From assembly GCA_019262145.1 (NCBI GenBank), contig CP076745.1, positions 865,093 through 929,092 of the forward strand: a stretch of DNA of 64,000 nucleotides, written 5' to 3'. The translations under genes and the position numbers were made by a program. Each line of letters begins with the position of its first letter. Position 1 is the stretch's first letter. This document shows, in pieces, positions 25,673 to 34,191 of this stretch. The stretch is from Candidatus Methanogranum gryphiswaldense (GTDB lineage: Archaea > Thermoplasmatota > Thermoplasmata > Methanomassiliicoccales > Methanomethylophilaceae). The notes beneath the pieces are model-generated. The model had not been told where the DNA came from. It saw only the letters and a list, made by a program, of their open reading frames with translations, and searched no databases.

Positions 25673-27925
25673 ATGGAAATCGAGCAATGGCTTGGTGATG
25701 ATAACCAACTCGGTATTGACATCTGGCAAAAGAAATACTGTTACATTGGGGAGACATTCGATCAATGGCTTGATCGTGTCAGTGATGGCGATTCTGCCAT
25801 TAAAGATATGATCATCCAAAAGAAGTTCCTCTTTGGAGGCAGAATACTTGCGAACAGAGGTCTTCATAAAACGGGTCTTAAGGTTACATTGTCCAATTGT
25901 TACGTCGTCACTCCGCCGGAAGATTCCATAGAATCTATATTTGAAACGGCTGGAAAACTTGCTAGAACGTTCAGTTACGGCGGAGGCGTGGGCATAGATC
26001 TATCAAAACTTGCTCCCAGAGGTGCAAAGATCAACAACACTGCATCTGAGACATCTGGTGCCGTATCATTCACTGATCTGTATTCAATGGTAACAGGTTT
26101 AATTGGTCAACACGGCAGAAGAGGAGCATTGATGCTCACTATTTCGTGCGAACACCCTGACCTCGAGGAGTTCATGTCTGTCAAAATGGATGTGGACAGA
26201 GTTACCAAAGCGAACATGTCTATCCGTATGACGGATAAATTCATGAACGCTGTAAAGAACAAAGAAAATTTCGAGCAAACATTCAGTCGTCCAGAAACAG
26301 AGTCTAAGACGACAAAACAACTCAATGCATACGAATTCTTTAAAAAATTGTGCTACGCGAACTGGGATTACGGAGAACCGGGCTGTCTTTTTTGGGACAG
26401 AATAGAATCTTGGAACCTTCTCAGCGAGATACCTGATTATCATTATGCCGGAACCAACCCCTGCGCTGAAGAACCCCTTCCCGCAGGTGGAAGTTGCCTT
26501 TTAGGAAGTATAAATCTTGCAGCCTTCGTAAAAGATAAAAAATTCGATGAGAACGAGTTCAGAGAGGCGGTCGATATTTGTGTAAGAGGGCTCAACGATG
26601 TGCTCGAAGAAGGTCTTCCTCTCCATCCGTTGCAAGAACAGAGGGAATCAGTAAGAGACTGGAGACAGATAGGCCTCGGTATTATGGGCCTTGCAGATAT
26701 GCTCATCAAACTAGAGCTTACATATGGATCCAAATCAGCAATGAACTTCTGTGACAAGATCGGATCTATAATGGCTGATGAAGCAATAAAAATGTCTGCC
26801 TTATTGGCCAAGGAGAGGGGAAAATTCCCCAAATGCGACACCGAGAAGATCCTGGATTCGCCATATTTCCAATACAATGCCACACCAGAGACCAGAGAAC
26901 TTGTCAAAAAATATGGACTAAGGAACTCCCAACTTCTAACAATTGCTCCAACCGGAACGCTGTCGACGATGCTTGGCATATCCGGAGGAATAGAGCCTAT
27001 CTTCGCCAATTACTACGAGAGAAGAACAGTATCCCTCTCTGGACATGATGACTATTACAGAGTGTATACACCGGTTGTCAGAGAATACATGGAGTCCCAC
27101 GGAATAACTGATGATGCTAGACTTCCTGAGTTCTTCGTAACCGCACAAAAACTTGATTACAAACAACGTCTGAATCAACAAGGAACCTGGCAGATGCACA
27201 TCGATGCGTCCATAAGTTCCACAGTAAATCTGCCCAATACCTTCACCGAAGGCGAGGTCTTTGAACTGTATATTTATGCATGGGAGATAGGGTGCAAAGG
27301 TGTGACCGTTTTCAGAGACGGGTGTAAACGTCTTGGGATATTATCTCCAAAAGAAAAGGAAGATAAGACCGGAAAGGTGGAACCATCGAACGATGAACCA
27401 AGGGAAAAACCTAAAAGAGGATTCGTCGAGAATGTAACGGACGATGTCGTAGGAAAGAAAAGAAAACTGATGACAGGATGTGGAAGTCTACACTGCACAG
27501 CATTCTTCGATCCACATACGGGTGAGCTCTTGGAAGCGTATCTCAACAAAGGTTCCACCGGCGGATGCAATAATTTCATGATAGGTCTATCCAGGATGAT
27601 CTCACTTGCTGCCAGGAGTGGATGTGATATCAATGCCATTGTGGATCAACTGAAAAGCTGCGGCTCATGTCCTTCATATGCGGTGCGCAATTTCACCAAA
27701 CATGATACTAGCAAAGGATCCTGTTGTCCTATGGCCGTAGGTTATGCACTGATCGATATGTATCAAGAAATGCAGAGAGAGGTGCACGGCATTCCATTCG
27801 AACCTACCAAGAAGGAACAGAAACCAAAAGTGGTGCTCAATCCATGTCCCAAATGTGGTGACGAACTCCAATTCCAAGGTGGTTGTAATATCTGCAAATC
27901 CTGCGGATGGACAAAATGTGAATAA
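25673..27925 (+). CDS. nrdJ: adenosylcobalamin-dependent ribonucleotide reductase (class II)
   Basis: Reduces ribonucleotides to deoxyribonucleotides with an adenosylcobalamin radical, independent of oxygen. The 750 residues show the active-site NPCAEEPL, the loop PTGTLSTMLGISGGIEP, the FSYGGGVGIDLS segment and, at the C-terminus, redox Cys residues and a zinc ribbon (CPKCGDELQFQGGCNICKSC). ATG 25673 follows GGAAGGGA. B12 dependence matches the corrinoid-centred physiology of the organism. It has its own upstream TATA-like element and is followed by a convergent membrane-protein gene. Confidence 0.95.
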   Translation: MEIEQWLGDDNQLGIDIWQKKYCYIGETFDQWLDRVSDGDSAIKDMIIQKKFLFGGRILANRGLHKTGLKVTLSNCYVVTPPEDSIESIFETAGKLARTFSYGGGVGIDLSKLAPRGAKINNTASETSGAVSFTDLYSMVTGLIGQHGRRGALMLTISCEHPDLEEFMSVKMDVDRVTKANMSIRMTDKFMNAVKNKENFEQTFSRPETESKTTKQLNAYEFFKKLCYANWDYGEPGCLFWDRIESWNLLSEIPDYHYAGTNPCAEEPLPAGGSCLLGSINLAAFVKDKKFDENEFREAVDICVRGLNDVLEEGLPLHPLQEQRESVRDWRQIGLGIMGLADMLIKLELTYGSKSAMNFCDKIGSIMADEAIKMSALLAKERGKFPKCDTEKILDSPYFQYNATPETRELVKKYGLRNSQLLTIAPTGTLSTMLGISGGIEPIFANYYERRTVSLSGHDDYYRVYTPVVREYMESHGITDDARLPEFFVTAQKLDYKQRLNQQGTWQMHIDASISSTVNLPNTFTEGEVFELYIYAWEIGCKGVTVFRDGCKRLGILSPKEKEDKTGKVEPSNDEPREKPKRGFVENVTDDVVGKKRKLMTGCGSLHCTAFFDPHTGELLEAYLNKGSTGGCNNFMIGLSRMISLAARSGCDINAIVDQLKSCGSCPSYAVRNFTKHDTSKGSCCPMAVGYALIDMYQEMQREVHGIPFEPTKKEQKPKVVLNPCPKCGDELQFQGGCNICKSCGWTKCE

Positions 27926-27944
27926 ACCGTCCAAATAAACCTTT

Positions 27945-28484
27945 TCAAACCTTATTACTTTTAATTCCAAATTCGTGGTCTGAATACGCCCATATCAATG
28001 AACCTATGCCGAACCCCGCCATTGTCCCGGTGACAACCCGGAAAAATAACATATTTGATCCGGATTGATTTTCTATTATCCATTCCATGATCATAATGAG
28101 GATTAGTAATGATGCAAAAACGACTTCCACCTTACCCTTTGGATCGGCGTAAAGTTGCAGGATCTCCCATGAGACCAATCCTATTATGATCCCAATAAAT
28201 ATGGATATGTCCCTTGAACAAAACGGCATCTGTGAGCCATTTATCATGAAAGACCTAGATTCCTCCTGATGACAAAAAAGATCCCCGAGTCCGTATATGA
28301 ACGCTGTAAATGGGTCTGTAGACGTCCAAAGATCAAGATGATCGAACTTTCCTGCCACACCGTCCAATCCACGATATGTTCCATAATCATGAAAGATCGG
28401 AACCATTACGCAAAGAACCACCAAAAAAATCATAAACAACAATGTTCCCCTGCAAAAGGAGTATGTGTTCACGGGGACGTACAT
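27945..28484 (-). CDS. DUF2085-type membrane protein
   Basis: 179 residues with four or five predicted membrane helices. It contains the family pattern Cys-His-Gln, Arg-Ser, Phe-Cys-x-Arg (FCHQEESRSF, then MPFCSRDI followed by GIIIGL), which marks DUF2085 proteins of unknown function. The frame is open upstream into the divergent regulator gene, but ATG 28484 lies 30 bases after the expected start of transcription from the TATA box at 28536-28543. The adjacent TetR-type gene shares this TATA element, suggesting that it controls this protein. Confidence 0.75.
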   Translation of the reverse strand: MYVPVNTYSFCRGTLLFMIFLVVLCVMVPIFHDYGTYRGLDGVAGKFDHLDLWTSTDPFTAFIYGLGDLFCHQEESRSFMINGSQMPFCSRDISIFIGIIIGLVSWEILQLYADPKGKVEVVFASLLILIMIMEWIIENQSGSNMLFFRVVTGTMAGFGIGSLIWAYSDHEFGIKSNKV

Positions 28485-28534
28485 ACAATGATAGGATAAA
28501 AGATAATCGTGGAAAAATGTACAATTACAAACAA

Positions 28535-28544
28535 CTATATAAAC
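28535..28544. promoter_or_regulatory. shared bidirectional TATA box
   Basis: CTATATAAAC reads as a TATA box on both strands (GTTTATATAG on the other). It lies 22-30 bases before the TetR start codons and 50 bases before the DUF2085 start. No second TATA candidate is visible in the 73-base gap, so the two genes seem to compete for one element. Confidence 0.55.
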
Positions 28545-28557
28545 ACAAATTGATGAC

Positions 28558-29319
28558 ATGTACATGGTGGACAAATCGGACAGAAAGCATACAAGCCCAA
28601 ATATTACTGCCAAAAGGGAGAAAATAAAAAAGAAGATTGCCTCCCAGATAATTCCAGTATTCTTGGAAAAAGGATATGAGAATACCACCATAAAGGAAAT
28701 AGAGAATGTTACCGGACTGAAGGCGGGTAGCATATACAATCTATTCGAGGATAAATATGATATCCTGAAAGAATGTTTCGTCTTGATCTATAGTTCTGCA
28801 TTTGAACTCTCACGTCAGAATTTCAAAGAAGACACTGATGTCCTCGAGTCGATCGCTCTTCCGCTGGCCCTTGAACTATATGCAACATCGAGTGACACCA
28901 CGATCGCACAACTTATTGACGACGGTTATCGCTCCAGATCGATAATGGAAGAGATAATCAGAATGAAAATTCAATGGATAAGGGATTTCACGGAATTCAC
29001 CTCTACCCCGATAGATGACGCCATGTTAAGACATAATATGCTGGCTGTAGTAGGTGCAATATCCAATTTCACATCTGAATATCATTACAACCCACATACT
29101 GACTACAGCAAAGAATTACATACGGTGCTTACAATCTTCTGTACTTTGTTCCATATTCCTTGCAACAACATAGACGATATTGTCAAAAACACTGTCAAAA
29201 AACTTGGCACTAACAATTTCAATCTTAATATAATCCAAACCTGTCTAGATATTACGAATGAGAAGTCCAAACCATTGCAAGATGCTCAACGTAACAAATA
29301 CGCATACATAAAAAAGTAA
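28558..29319 (+). CDS. TetR-family transcriptional regulator
   Basis: 253 residues. Residues 22-70 form a TetR DNA-binding domain: IASQIIPVFLEKGYENTTI, KEIENVTGLKAGSIYNLFEDKYDIL. The rest is an all-helical ligand domain. The start may be ATG 28558 or ATG 28564; both would be nearly leaderless from the TATA box at 28535. Divergent from the DUF2085 gene. A GAGGGG-TCTA-CCCCTC hairpin follows the stop. The ligand cannot be read from the sequence. Confidence 0.85.
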   Translation: MYMVDKSDRKHTSPNITAKREKIKKKIASQIIPVFLEKGYENTTIKEIENVTGLKAGSIYNLFEDKYDILKECFVLIYSSAFELSRQNFKEDTDVLESIALPLALELYATSSDTTIAQLIDDGYRSRSIMEEIIRMKIQWIRDFTEFTSTPIDDAMLRHNMLAVVGAISNFTSEYHYNPHTDYSKELHTVLTIFCTLFHIPCNNIDDIVKNTVKKLGTNNFNLNIIQTCLDITNEKSKPLQDAQRNKYAYIKK

Positions 29320-29324
29320 AAAAG

Positions 29325-29340
29325 GAGGGGTCTACCCCTC
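29325..29340. terminator. hairpin between convergent tetR and pilus platform genes
   Basis: GAGGGG-TCTA-CCCCTC, a perfect 6-bp stem starting five bases after the TetR stop and overlapping the stop codon of the convergent gene. Confidence 0.55.
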
Positions 29341-30760
29341 AAAATGTTATCATCGTACTGGCATAGAACACAATAAGCGATATTGGCAATATCGTACCTA
29401 TACGACGTAGAATTTCCTTAAAACTTGGATTTCCATTTAGGTAAGATGTAAGGAATGACATTAGAACACAGAGTTCTATGAGATATGCCAATAATATGAC
29501 CGTAGTATCATTGAAATTACTGCCTTCAACAATATTTGATAGAGGCTTGAGCATTGATATGCTCATCCCCAATACCAATGGGGCGAACAACATCGCAGTC
29601 CCTGTCATCATGTCTACCATACTTTTCAATTTGTTACTTATGCTCTTCCTTACCGTTTCCTGATCCTGAAGTTGTCTACCTATTGATATGGCGAGGCGCC
29701 CAGCATCCCTGAGGTCCTTCTGTGCAGATCTACAGATATCACAAAACAGATCGGAAACGAACGAAGACGTCCTTCCGACTGACATTCTTATTGCAGTATA
29801 ATTGTCTCCTCTGCACATCATCATCTCTCTTTTGACAGATTCGACAAGAGGCGCACATTCCTTCCTTACATTAATGGCAGAAACCAACGCATTCTCAAAA
29901 TCATTTCCAGAGATCAGATTATTTCCTAACTCAAAAACGGAATCCTTCAAATATGCCTCCTGTTTCGACCTGATCTTCTCCCTCTTCGCATCGGGATAAG
30001 TCAATAGGAACATCATCAAACCTGCCACTGAGAATGATACGACGATCGATATGTCCATCTGACCCGTATTGATCATCAGGATCAACATCATCGGAACCGC
30101 TATCATGAACGGAACAAGGTATTTGACTTCCAGATTCTCAGATGTTGGGGACATGAAAGGATTCCTGTCCCGAACTGAAAGAATGACAATTACTATGGCT
30201 GCAGGGATACCAAAGAGCGTTATCGCAGATATCATATCGGAACTTATAGACGAACTTCCAAACATCCCACCTATATTCAACATTGGAAGTATGGACATCA
30301 ATACCATCGGGACCATTATGCCTAGACCGAATACCGCCATGCATGGCGTGTTCAAAGATGAACTGTATGCCTCTCCTGCCTCCCTAAGGCCCAAAAGAGA
30401 GATGTCTGAAGCATCCTTCAACATCCTTGCCCTCTCGTTCTTATCGCTAGATTCGGAAGCAGCCATGACCATGTGCATCGAACGTCTGAACGCTGATAGC
30501 GATTCAGGTAAGGAGGCCAACAACGAGATCACCCCCGTTTTAATATCTGGGATTACCCTCGTATCTGCATCGAATGCTATTGTCCTGAATAATTTCTGAG
30601 CATTGTGCGGACCGCCTCTAGCAACATCTCTGACCGCTGTGTCTAAAGAACCGCCTCCGTCAATGACGACCGACATCATTCCTATCACCGTTGGACCTTC
30701 ATTCATTAGGGATTTGGGATTGCTGACCGATTTTTTTCCAAATTGTAAATTGAATGACAT
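29339..30760 (-). CDS. type IV pilus/Tad-like membrane platform protein (TadC/FlaJ type)
   Basis: Polytopic membrane protein of 473 residues, the inner-membrane platform on which pilin subunits are assembled. It has two T2SSF-like halves: hydrophobic groups around residues 150-210 and 225-265, and a final group of four helices from about residue 375 to the end, with helical cytoplasmic segments between (SLLASLPESLSAFRRSMHM; later AISIGRQLQDQETVRKSI). ATG 30760 is preferred to the in-frame GTG 30769 since GGTGA precedes it at the right distance. It starts right at the stop of the ATPase gene, so the two are coupled. Confidence 0.82.
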   Translation of the reverse strand: MSFNLQFGKKSVSNPKSLMNEGPTVIGMMSVVIDGGGSLDTAVRDVARGGPHNAQKLFRTIAFDADTRVIPDIKTGVISLLASLPESLSAFRRSMHMVMAASESSDKNERARMLKDASDISLLGLREAGEAYSSSLNTPCMAVFGLGIMVPMVLMSILPMLNIGGMFGSSSISSDMISAITLFGIPAAIVIVILSVRDRNPFMSPTSENLEVKYLVPFMIAVPMMLILMINTGQMDISIVVSFSVAGLMMFLLTYPDAKREKIRSKQEAYLKDSVFELGNNLISGNDFENALVSAINVRKECAPLVESVKREMMMCRGDNYTAIRMSVGRTSSFVSDLFCDICRSAQKDLRDAGRLAISIGRQLQDQETVRKSISNKLKSMVDMMTGTAMLFAPLVLGMSISMLKPLSNIVEGSNFNDTTVILLAYLIELCVLMSFLTSYLNGNPSFKEILRRIGTILPISLIVFYASTMITF

Positions 30761-30761
30761 G

Positions 30762-32726
30762 TCATTCACCTACTCCAGATATTGATTGGAATTTTGCTTT
30801 GAACGATCTCAACATATCTTCAGCAGTTTTTGCCCTGTTCTTCGACAAATGTTCATTTGATAACGCTATCCATTCCGGCCCAAAGAATTCCTCGCCATTT
30901 TTGTTACCCATATCGGCTAAGAAGGCCCTTATCATTCCTCTTGCCCTTATCTCCTTTATCGCTTCAATCCTTGATAGTTGAGAGATCGACATCACACGAT
31001 GCATTACAGGTGACTCGAACAACATATCATTACCTGCGATATCCATGAACTCACCTGGATGCTCTCCCGTGGCTACGATTTCATTCATTCTTCTGATCTG
31101 ATTTCCTGTCCTTCTATCCCTCACGGTGCCAAGGGTGACCAATACTTCCGTGGCCATGAATGCTTCTGGAGGTATGTTCATATCGTGTACTACACGATCA
31201 TAGACAGACCTCGCAGAATCACCATGTATCGTACCCATAATTGAACTCCCAGCACGACCTGTCCTCATACTTTGATACAGGGTCCTGGCTTCCTCTCCTC
31301 TGACCTCTCCCAGTATGATCGCGGACTCTCCCATCCTCAACGATACCCTGAGTGCCTCATCCGCCCTTGAAAGCTCATTACCGTTCATCCTGTCGTCGAT
31401 CAACATGGATTGCACCTTGTATCCCATCTTCCTCATCATTTCACCAGGAAGTTCGACCGTATCTTCTATCGTAAGTATCCTCTGAGAAAGAGGGAACTCG
31501 AACATAAGTGCAGATAGCATTGAACTCTTACCAGCTCCCCTTGAACCGCAAATCAGAAATGTAGCGCGATTATCGACCAAAAACGAAAGAAGTCCTGCGA
31601 TCTTCGGATCCAATGTACCGTTTGCTATCAACCTTGTGAGTGTCCAAGGGCGCGTGGAGTGTTTTCTGATAGATACTGCATCTCCGTTCGGACTCATCGG
31701 ATACCCTACAACGGTCGCCCTAGCATCATATCCTTTCATATCGGTCTCCAATATTGGATTGGATTCGCAGAACGGCAATCCGCTCTCTCTTTTCAAAATA
31801 TTTATGAGATTCATGACCTCTTTTTTATCAACAATGAGATTTGTCCGGCAACGTATGTGTGAATTCACACCTGCTATCCCATTCATCGTTACATGTATGC
31901 GATTCTTGTCACAAGGTGCATCAATATAGATATCCTCAAGTTTAGAATCGGAAAGAAGAGTGTCAAACACACCAAGGCCAACTGTATATCTATACACTAT
32001 ATCGCACATCTCTACGACAGCTGCCTCTATGTTGCAGGAATCACTACCATAAACTGCCTCGATAACATCAGAGGAATTCATCAATATCCCCCTGGCAGTA
32101 CTGATCACAGAGGACTTATCCATCCTACCTCCATTTTTCCTAAATGTTTCCCTGACATCCCCGATCGTGTTATAGATGACAACATTGAGAGAATCTGGAT
32201 GAAGATATTCATTTGGCATGAGATTGTATTCGATCTCCCCATCGGGTGCGATACCGATTAGAACTTTGCCGCTCGAAGTTTCATATTCTGCCATTTTTTC
32301 AAGTTCTGTTCTTCTTCCAACCAACCAGCAATCAGAGTATGTAGGTTTTATCCGGACGTTACTCTCTGCCATATTACAAAAATCGGTCATGAATGTCCCT
32401 GCTGACCCACTATTCAGATAATTCCTTACTTTAACAGTAGTGGTATCCGATCCATCCTCTACAATATCCGATATGTCAAATGACCCTGGGCCATTTTTTG
32501 TATAATCATCAGAAATATCTTCTGAAATCTGATTGTGTCTGAGGTCTGCGACCTTTTTTTGAGGACATTTGGCTTTATTTTTGTCTTTATGATACTCAAA
32601 ATTTTCTACGTCGCTGTAATCACTTATTATTAATTTCCCTTTATTGCTCACATACTGATCGAAACGAGGATCGTATTTGTCGCCCCCTCGTATGAATCCC
32701 CTTAATCCAGGCAATATGCGAGGCAT
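30762..32726 (-). CDS. type IV pilus/archaellum-type secretion ATPase
   Basis: GspE/FlaI/TadA-family motor ATPase of 654 residues. The N-terminal 180 residues are poorly conserved; the core follows with Walker A CGSRGAGKSSML, Walker B region SAIILGEVRGEEA, the Asp-box ERILTIED-like RILTIEDTVELPG and the His box MGTIHGDSARSVYDRV. It powers pilin polymerisation from the cytoplasm. Its ATG overlaps the stop of the Cys-rich gene before it (ATGA), and the platform gene follows directly, so the three form an operon under the promoter near 33256. Confidence 0.92.
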   Translation of the reverse strand: MPRILPGLRGFIRGGDKYDPRFDQYVSNKGKLIISDYSDVENFEYHKDKNKAKCPQKKVADLRHNQISEDISDDYTKNGPGSFDISDIVEDGSDTTTVKVRNYLNSGSAGTFMTDFCNMAESNVRIKPTYSDCWLVGRRTELEKMAEYETSSGKVLIGIAPDGEIEYNLMPNEYLHPDSLNVVIYNTIGDVRETFRKNGGRMDKSSVISTARGILMNSSDVIEAVYGSDSCNIEAAVVEMCDIVYRYTVGLGVFDTLLSDSKLEDIYIDAPCDKNRIHVTMNGIAGVNSHIRCRTNLIVDKKEVMNLINILKRESGLPFCESNPILETDMKGYDARATVVGYPMSPNGDAVSIRKHSTRPWTLTRLIANGTLDPKIAGLLSFLVDNRATFLICGSRGAGKSSMLSALMFEFPLSQRILTIEDTVELPGEMMRKMGYKVQSMLIDDRMNGNELSRADEALRVSLRMGESAIILGEVRGEEARTLYQSMRTGRAGSSIMGTIHGDSARSVYDRVVHDMNIPPEAFMATEVLVTLGTVRDRRTGNQIRRMNEIVATGEHPGEFMDIAGNDMLFESPVMHRVMSISQLSRIEAIKEIRARGMIRAFLADMGNKNGEEFFGPEWIALSNEHLSKNRAKTAEDMLRSFKAKFQSISGVGE

Positions 32727-33256
32727 CAATTACCACCTTTTGTTATGATCAGGGTCTTCTTTTTAATATTCTTAAGTCCTAATTCTGCTTGATCCAGCGC
32801 ACGATATGTTTTCTTTAGACAATTCGCACACTCTCTGTCCTTAGCCCTAAATTTCATCAAAAGTTCCCTTGCAGCTTCGAAATAAGGGTCGGGAAATCCT
32901 TGCCAGGCAACATTTATAACATTGGCACGGGAATATTCACAAACATTGCATGAATGAGCCTTCACTGACAGATCAACACTCTTCACAGACCTATCAAGCA
33001 ATGCAAGTTCGCATAGGATATTCGCAGTTTGACCGGATATCTCCATATCCTTTCCTGTTCTGAGTCTGATCCTTTCGACGTTGCCATACGAAGATATGCA
33101 TCCCACCATACACCTAATGCAATCTAATGATCTTATCTCCGGAACATGCAGACACTTTCTGCAGTTTATTATGAGGATGTCGTTATCCTCCATAATAACT
33201 GAAAGGTCGCTTTTTTTCTTACTGCCTAAATTACGGCATATTTCTGTTAGGTCCAT
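32726..33256 (-). CDS. Cys-rich protein at head of pilus ATPase operon
   Basis: 176 residues, no recognised family. Four CxxC pairs (CRKC near residue 32, CIRC near 46, CNVC near 103, CANC near 142) suggest two zinc or iron-sulfur sites. A helical segment separates the second and third pair. It is translationally coupled to the secretion ATPase, so it probably belongs to the same machine, perhaps as a cytoplasmic accessory or N-terminal partner of the ATPase; this is inferred from position. The TATA-like CATAAAC about 20-27 bases upstream makes the mRNA nearly leaderless. The start codon lies 38 bases after the shared pilus element. Confidence 0.72.
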   Translation of the reverse strand: MDLTEICRNLGSKKKSDLSVIMEDNDILIINCRKCLHVPEIRSLDCIRCMVGCISSYGNVERIRLRTGKDMEISGQTANILCELALLDRSVKSVDLSVKAHSCNVCEYSRANVINVAWQGFPDPYFEAARELLMKFRAKDRECANCLKKTYRALDQAELGLKNIKKKTLIITKGGN

Positions 33257-33293
33257 AAAAATGACACAAATTACACTTGTTTATGATGGAAGT

Positions 33294-33303
33294 ACTAACT
33301 GTA
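33294..33303 (-). promoter_or_regulatory. pilus-regulon element before ATPase operon
   Basis: ACTAACTGTA on the plus strand (TACAGTTAGT toward the operon). The same ten bases occur before the pilin genes at 50548-50557, and nine of ten at 36095-36104. All three sit 8-10 bases upstream of a TATA-like sequence of a pilus-type gene. Confidence 0.5.
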
Positions 33304-33434
33304 ATATAACGAAAATAAAGAAAACTTCAACCAAAACCATATCTCGACTTAAAGGAATCAATTCATGTTCTTTGTTATTCTATATTAAATGACACGGTTA
33401 ATCTTATAAACTCACATATCGTAATAATGTCGCT

Positions 33435-33761
33435 ATGTGGGCAACTAGCGGATACATAACATTAATAGAAAATCTATGCGAAATAAAAAGACTATTCGAT
33501 AACGGAGATCGTGACGATTGTCTTAAATTAGTAGACATGGGTATCAGTGAATATGAGAATTGCCCTGACCTTTGGATAGCGAAGGCGATTCTAGTTAGGT
33601 CCAATCCGCAATTGCACAACTATTGTGTCATGAAGGCCAAATCCCTACTTTCACAGAATATAAATCTGCTCATCTTTAGAATGGATGACCTAAAGAACAT
33701 GAAGTGTGATATGCCAGATAGTTGGTTTTTAAATCATAATTCAAAATCTACAGATGGCTAA
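33435..33761 (+). CDS. small protein, paralogue of the next gene
   Basis: 108 residues, no known family. A short helical repeat unit is suggested (IENLCEIKRLFDNGDRDDCLKLVD, TPR-like spacing). It shares with the next gene the pattern CPDLW-x2-KAI-x3-SN-x4-NYCVMKA and a following Gln/Leu-rich helix, so the two are tandem duplicates. ATG 33435 is about 28 bases after TTATAAA, giving a leaderless transcript. The role is unknown. Confidence 0.7.
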   Translation: MWATSGYITLIENLCEIKRLFDNGDRDDCLKLVDMGISEYENCPDLWIAKAILVRSNPQLHNYCVMKAKSLLSQNINLLIFRMDDLKNMKCDMPDSWFLNHNSKSTDG

Positions 33762-33850
33762 CTATATTATGATATATTGTCCATATATCTACCAAAAATA
33801 TATATTTAACAACGAATAACTATATTTATTGAATAAGATTATTCAAATGT

Positions 33851-34156
33851 ATGCTTACGTCGGAAACATATCTTGACTTCGTGGATGAATTAAATGATGT
33901 GAAATCACTGATTTTGGAAGGATACTACGACGAGTGCACAAACAAAGTTAATACTCTTATGAAGTGCGACTGCAACTGTCCTGATCTATGGGCACTAAAA
34001 GCCATAATGATGCATTCTAACGACAAGGTCTACAATTACTGCGTCATGAAAGCGAGATTCCTTGTAAAACAACACATCAAACTTTTAGTGTTCACGGATG
34101 AAGAACTAAAAGATCTAAAAATAGAAAAACATGATTTGAAACTTTATCTAACATAA
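33851..34156 (+). CDS. small protein, paralogue of the previous gene
   Basis: 101 residues. It repeats the layout of the gene 90 bases upstream: FVDELNDVKSLILEGYYDECTNKVN, then CPDLWALKAIMMHSN, then NYCVMKARFLVKQHIKLLVF. It has two extra Cys residues (CDCNC) before the shared block. An AT-rich TATA candidate lies near 33820, so each copy appears to have its own promoter. Retention of both copies next to a pilus operon is of interest, but no function can be assigned. Confidence 0.7.
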   Translation: MLTSETYLDFVDELNDVKSLILEGYYDECTNKVNTLMKCDCNCPDLWALKAIMMHSNDKVYNYCVMKARFLVKQHIKLLVFTDEELKDLKIEKHDLKLYLT

Positions 34157-34191
34157 GAGAACCTTTAAATCATATACGCGATAGACCAGTC

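Noticed and set aside
25560-25867. Overlapping short minus-strand frames around the nrdJ start
   Set aside because: They run through the nrdJ promoter and N-terminus and have no supporting signals.
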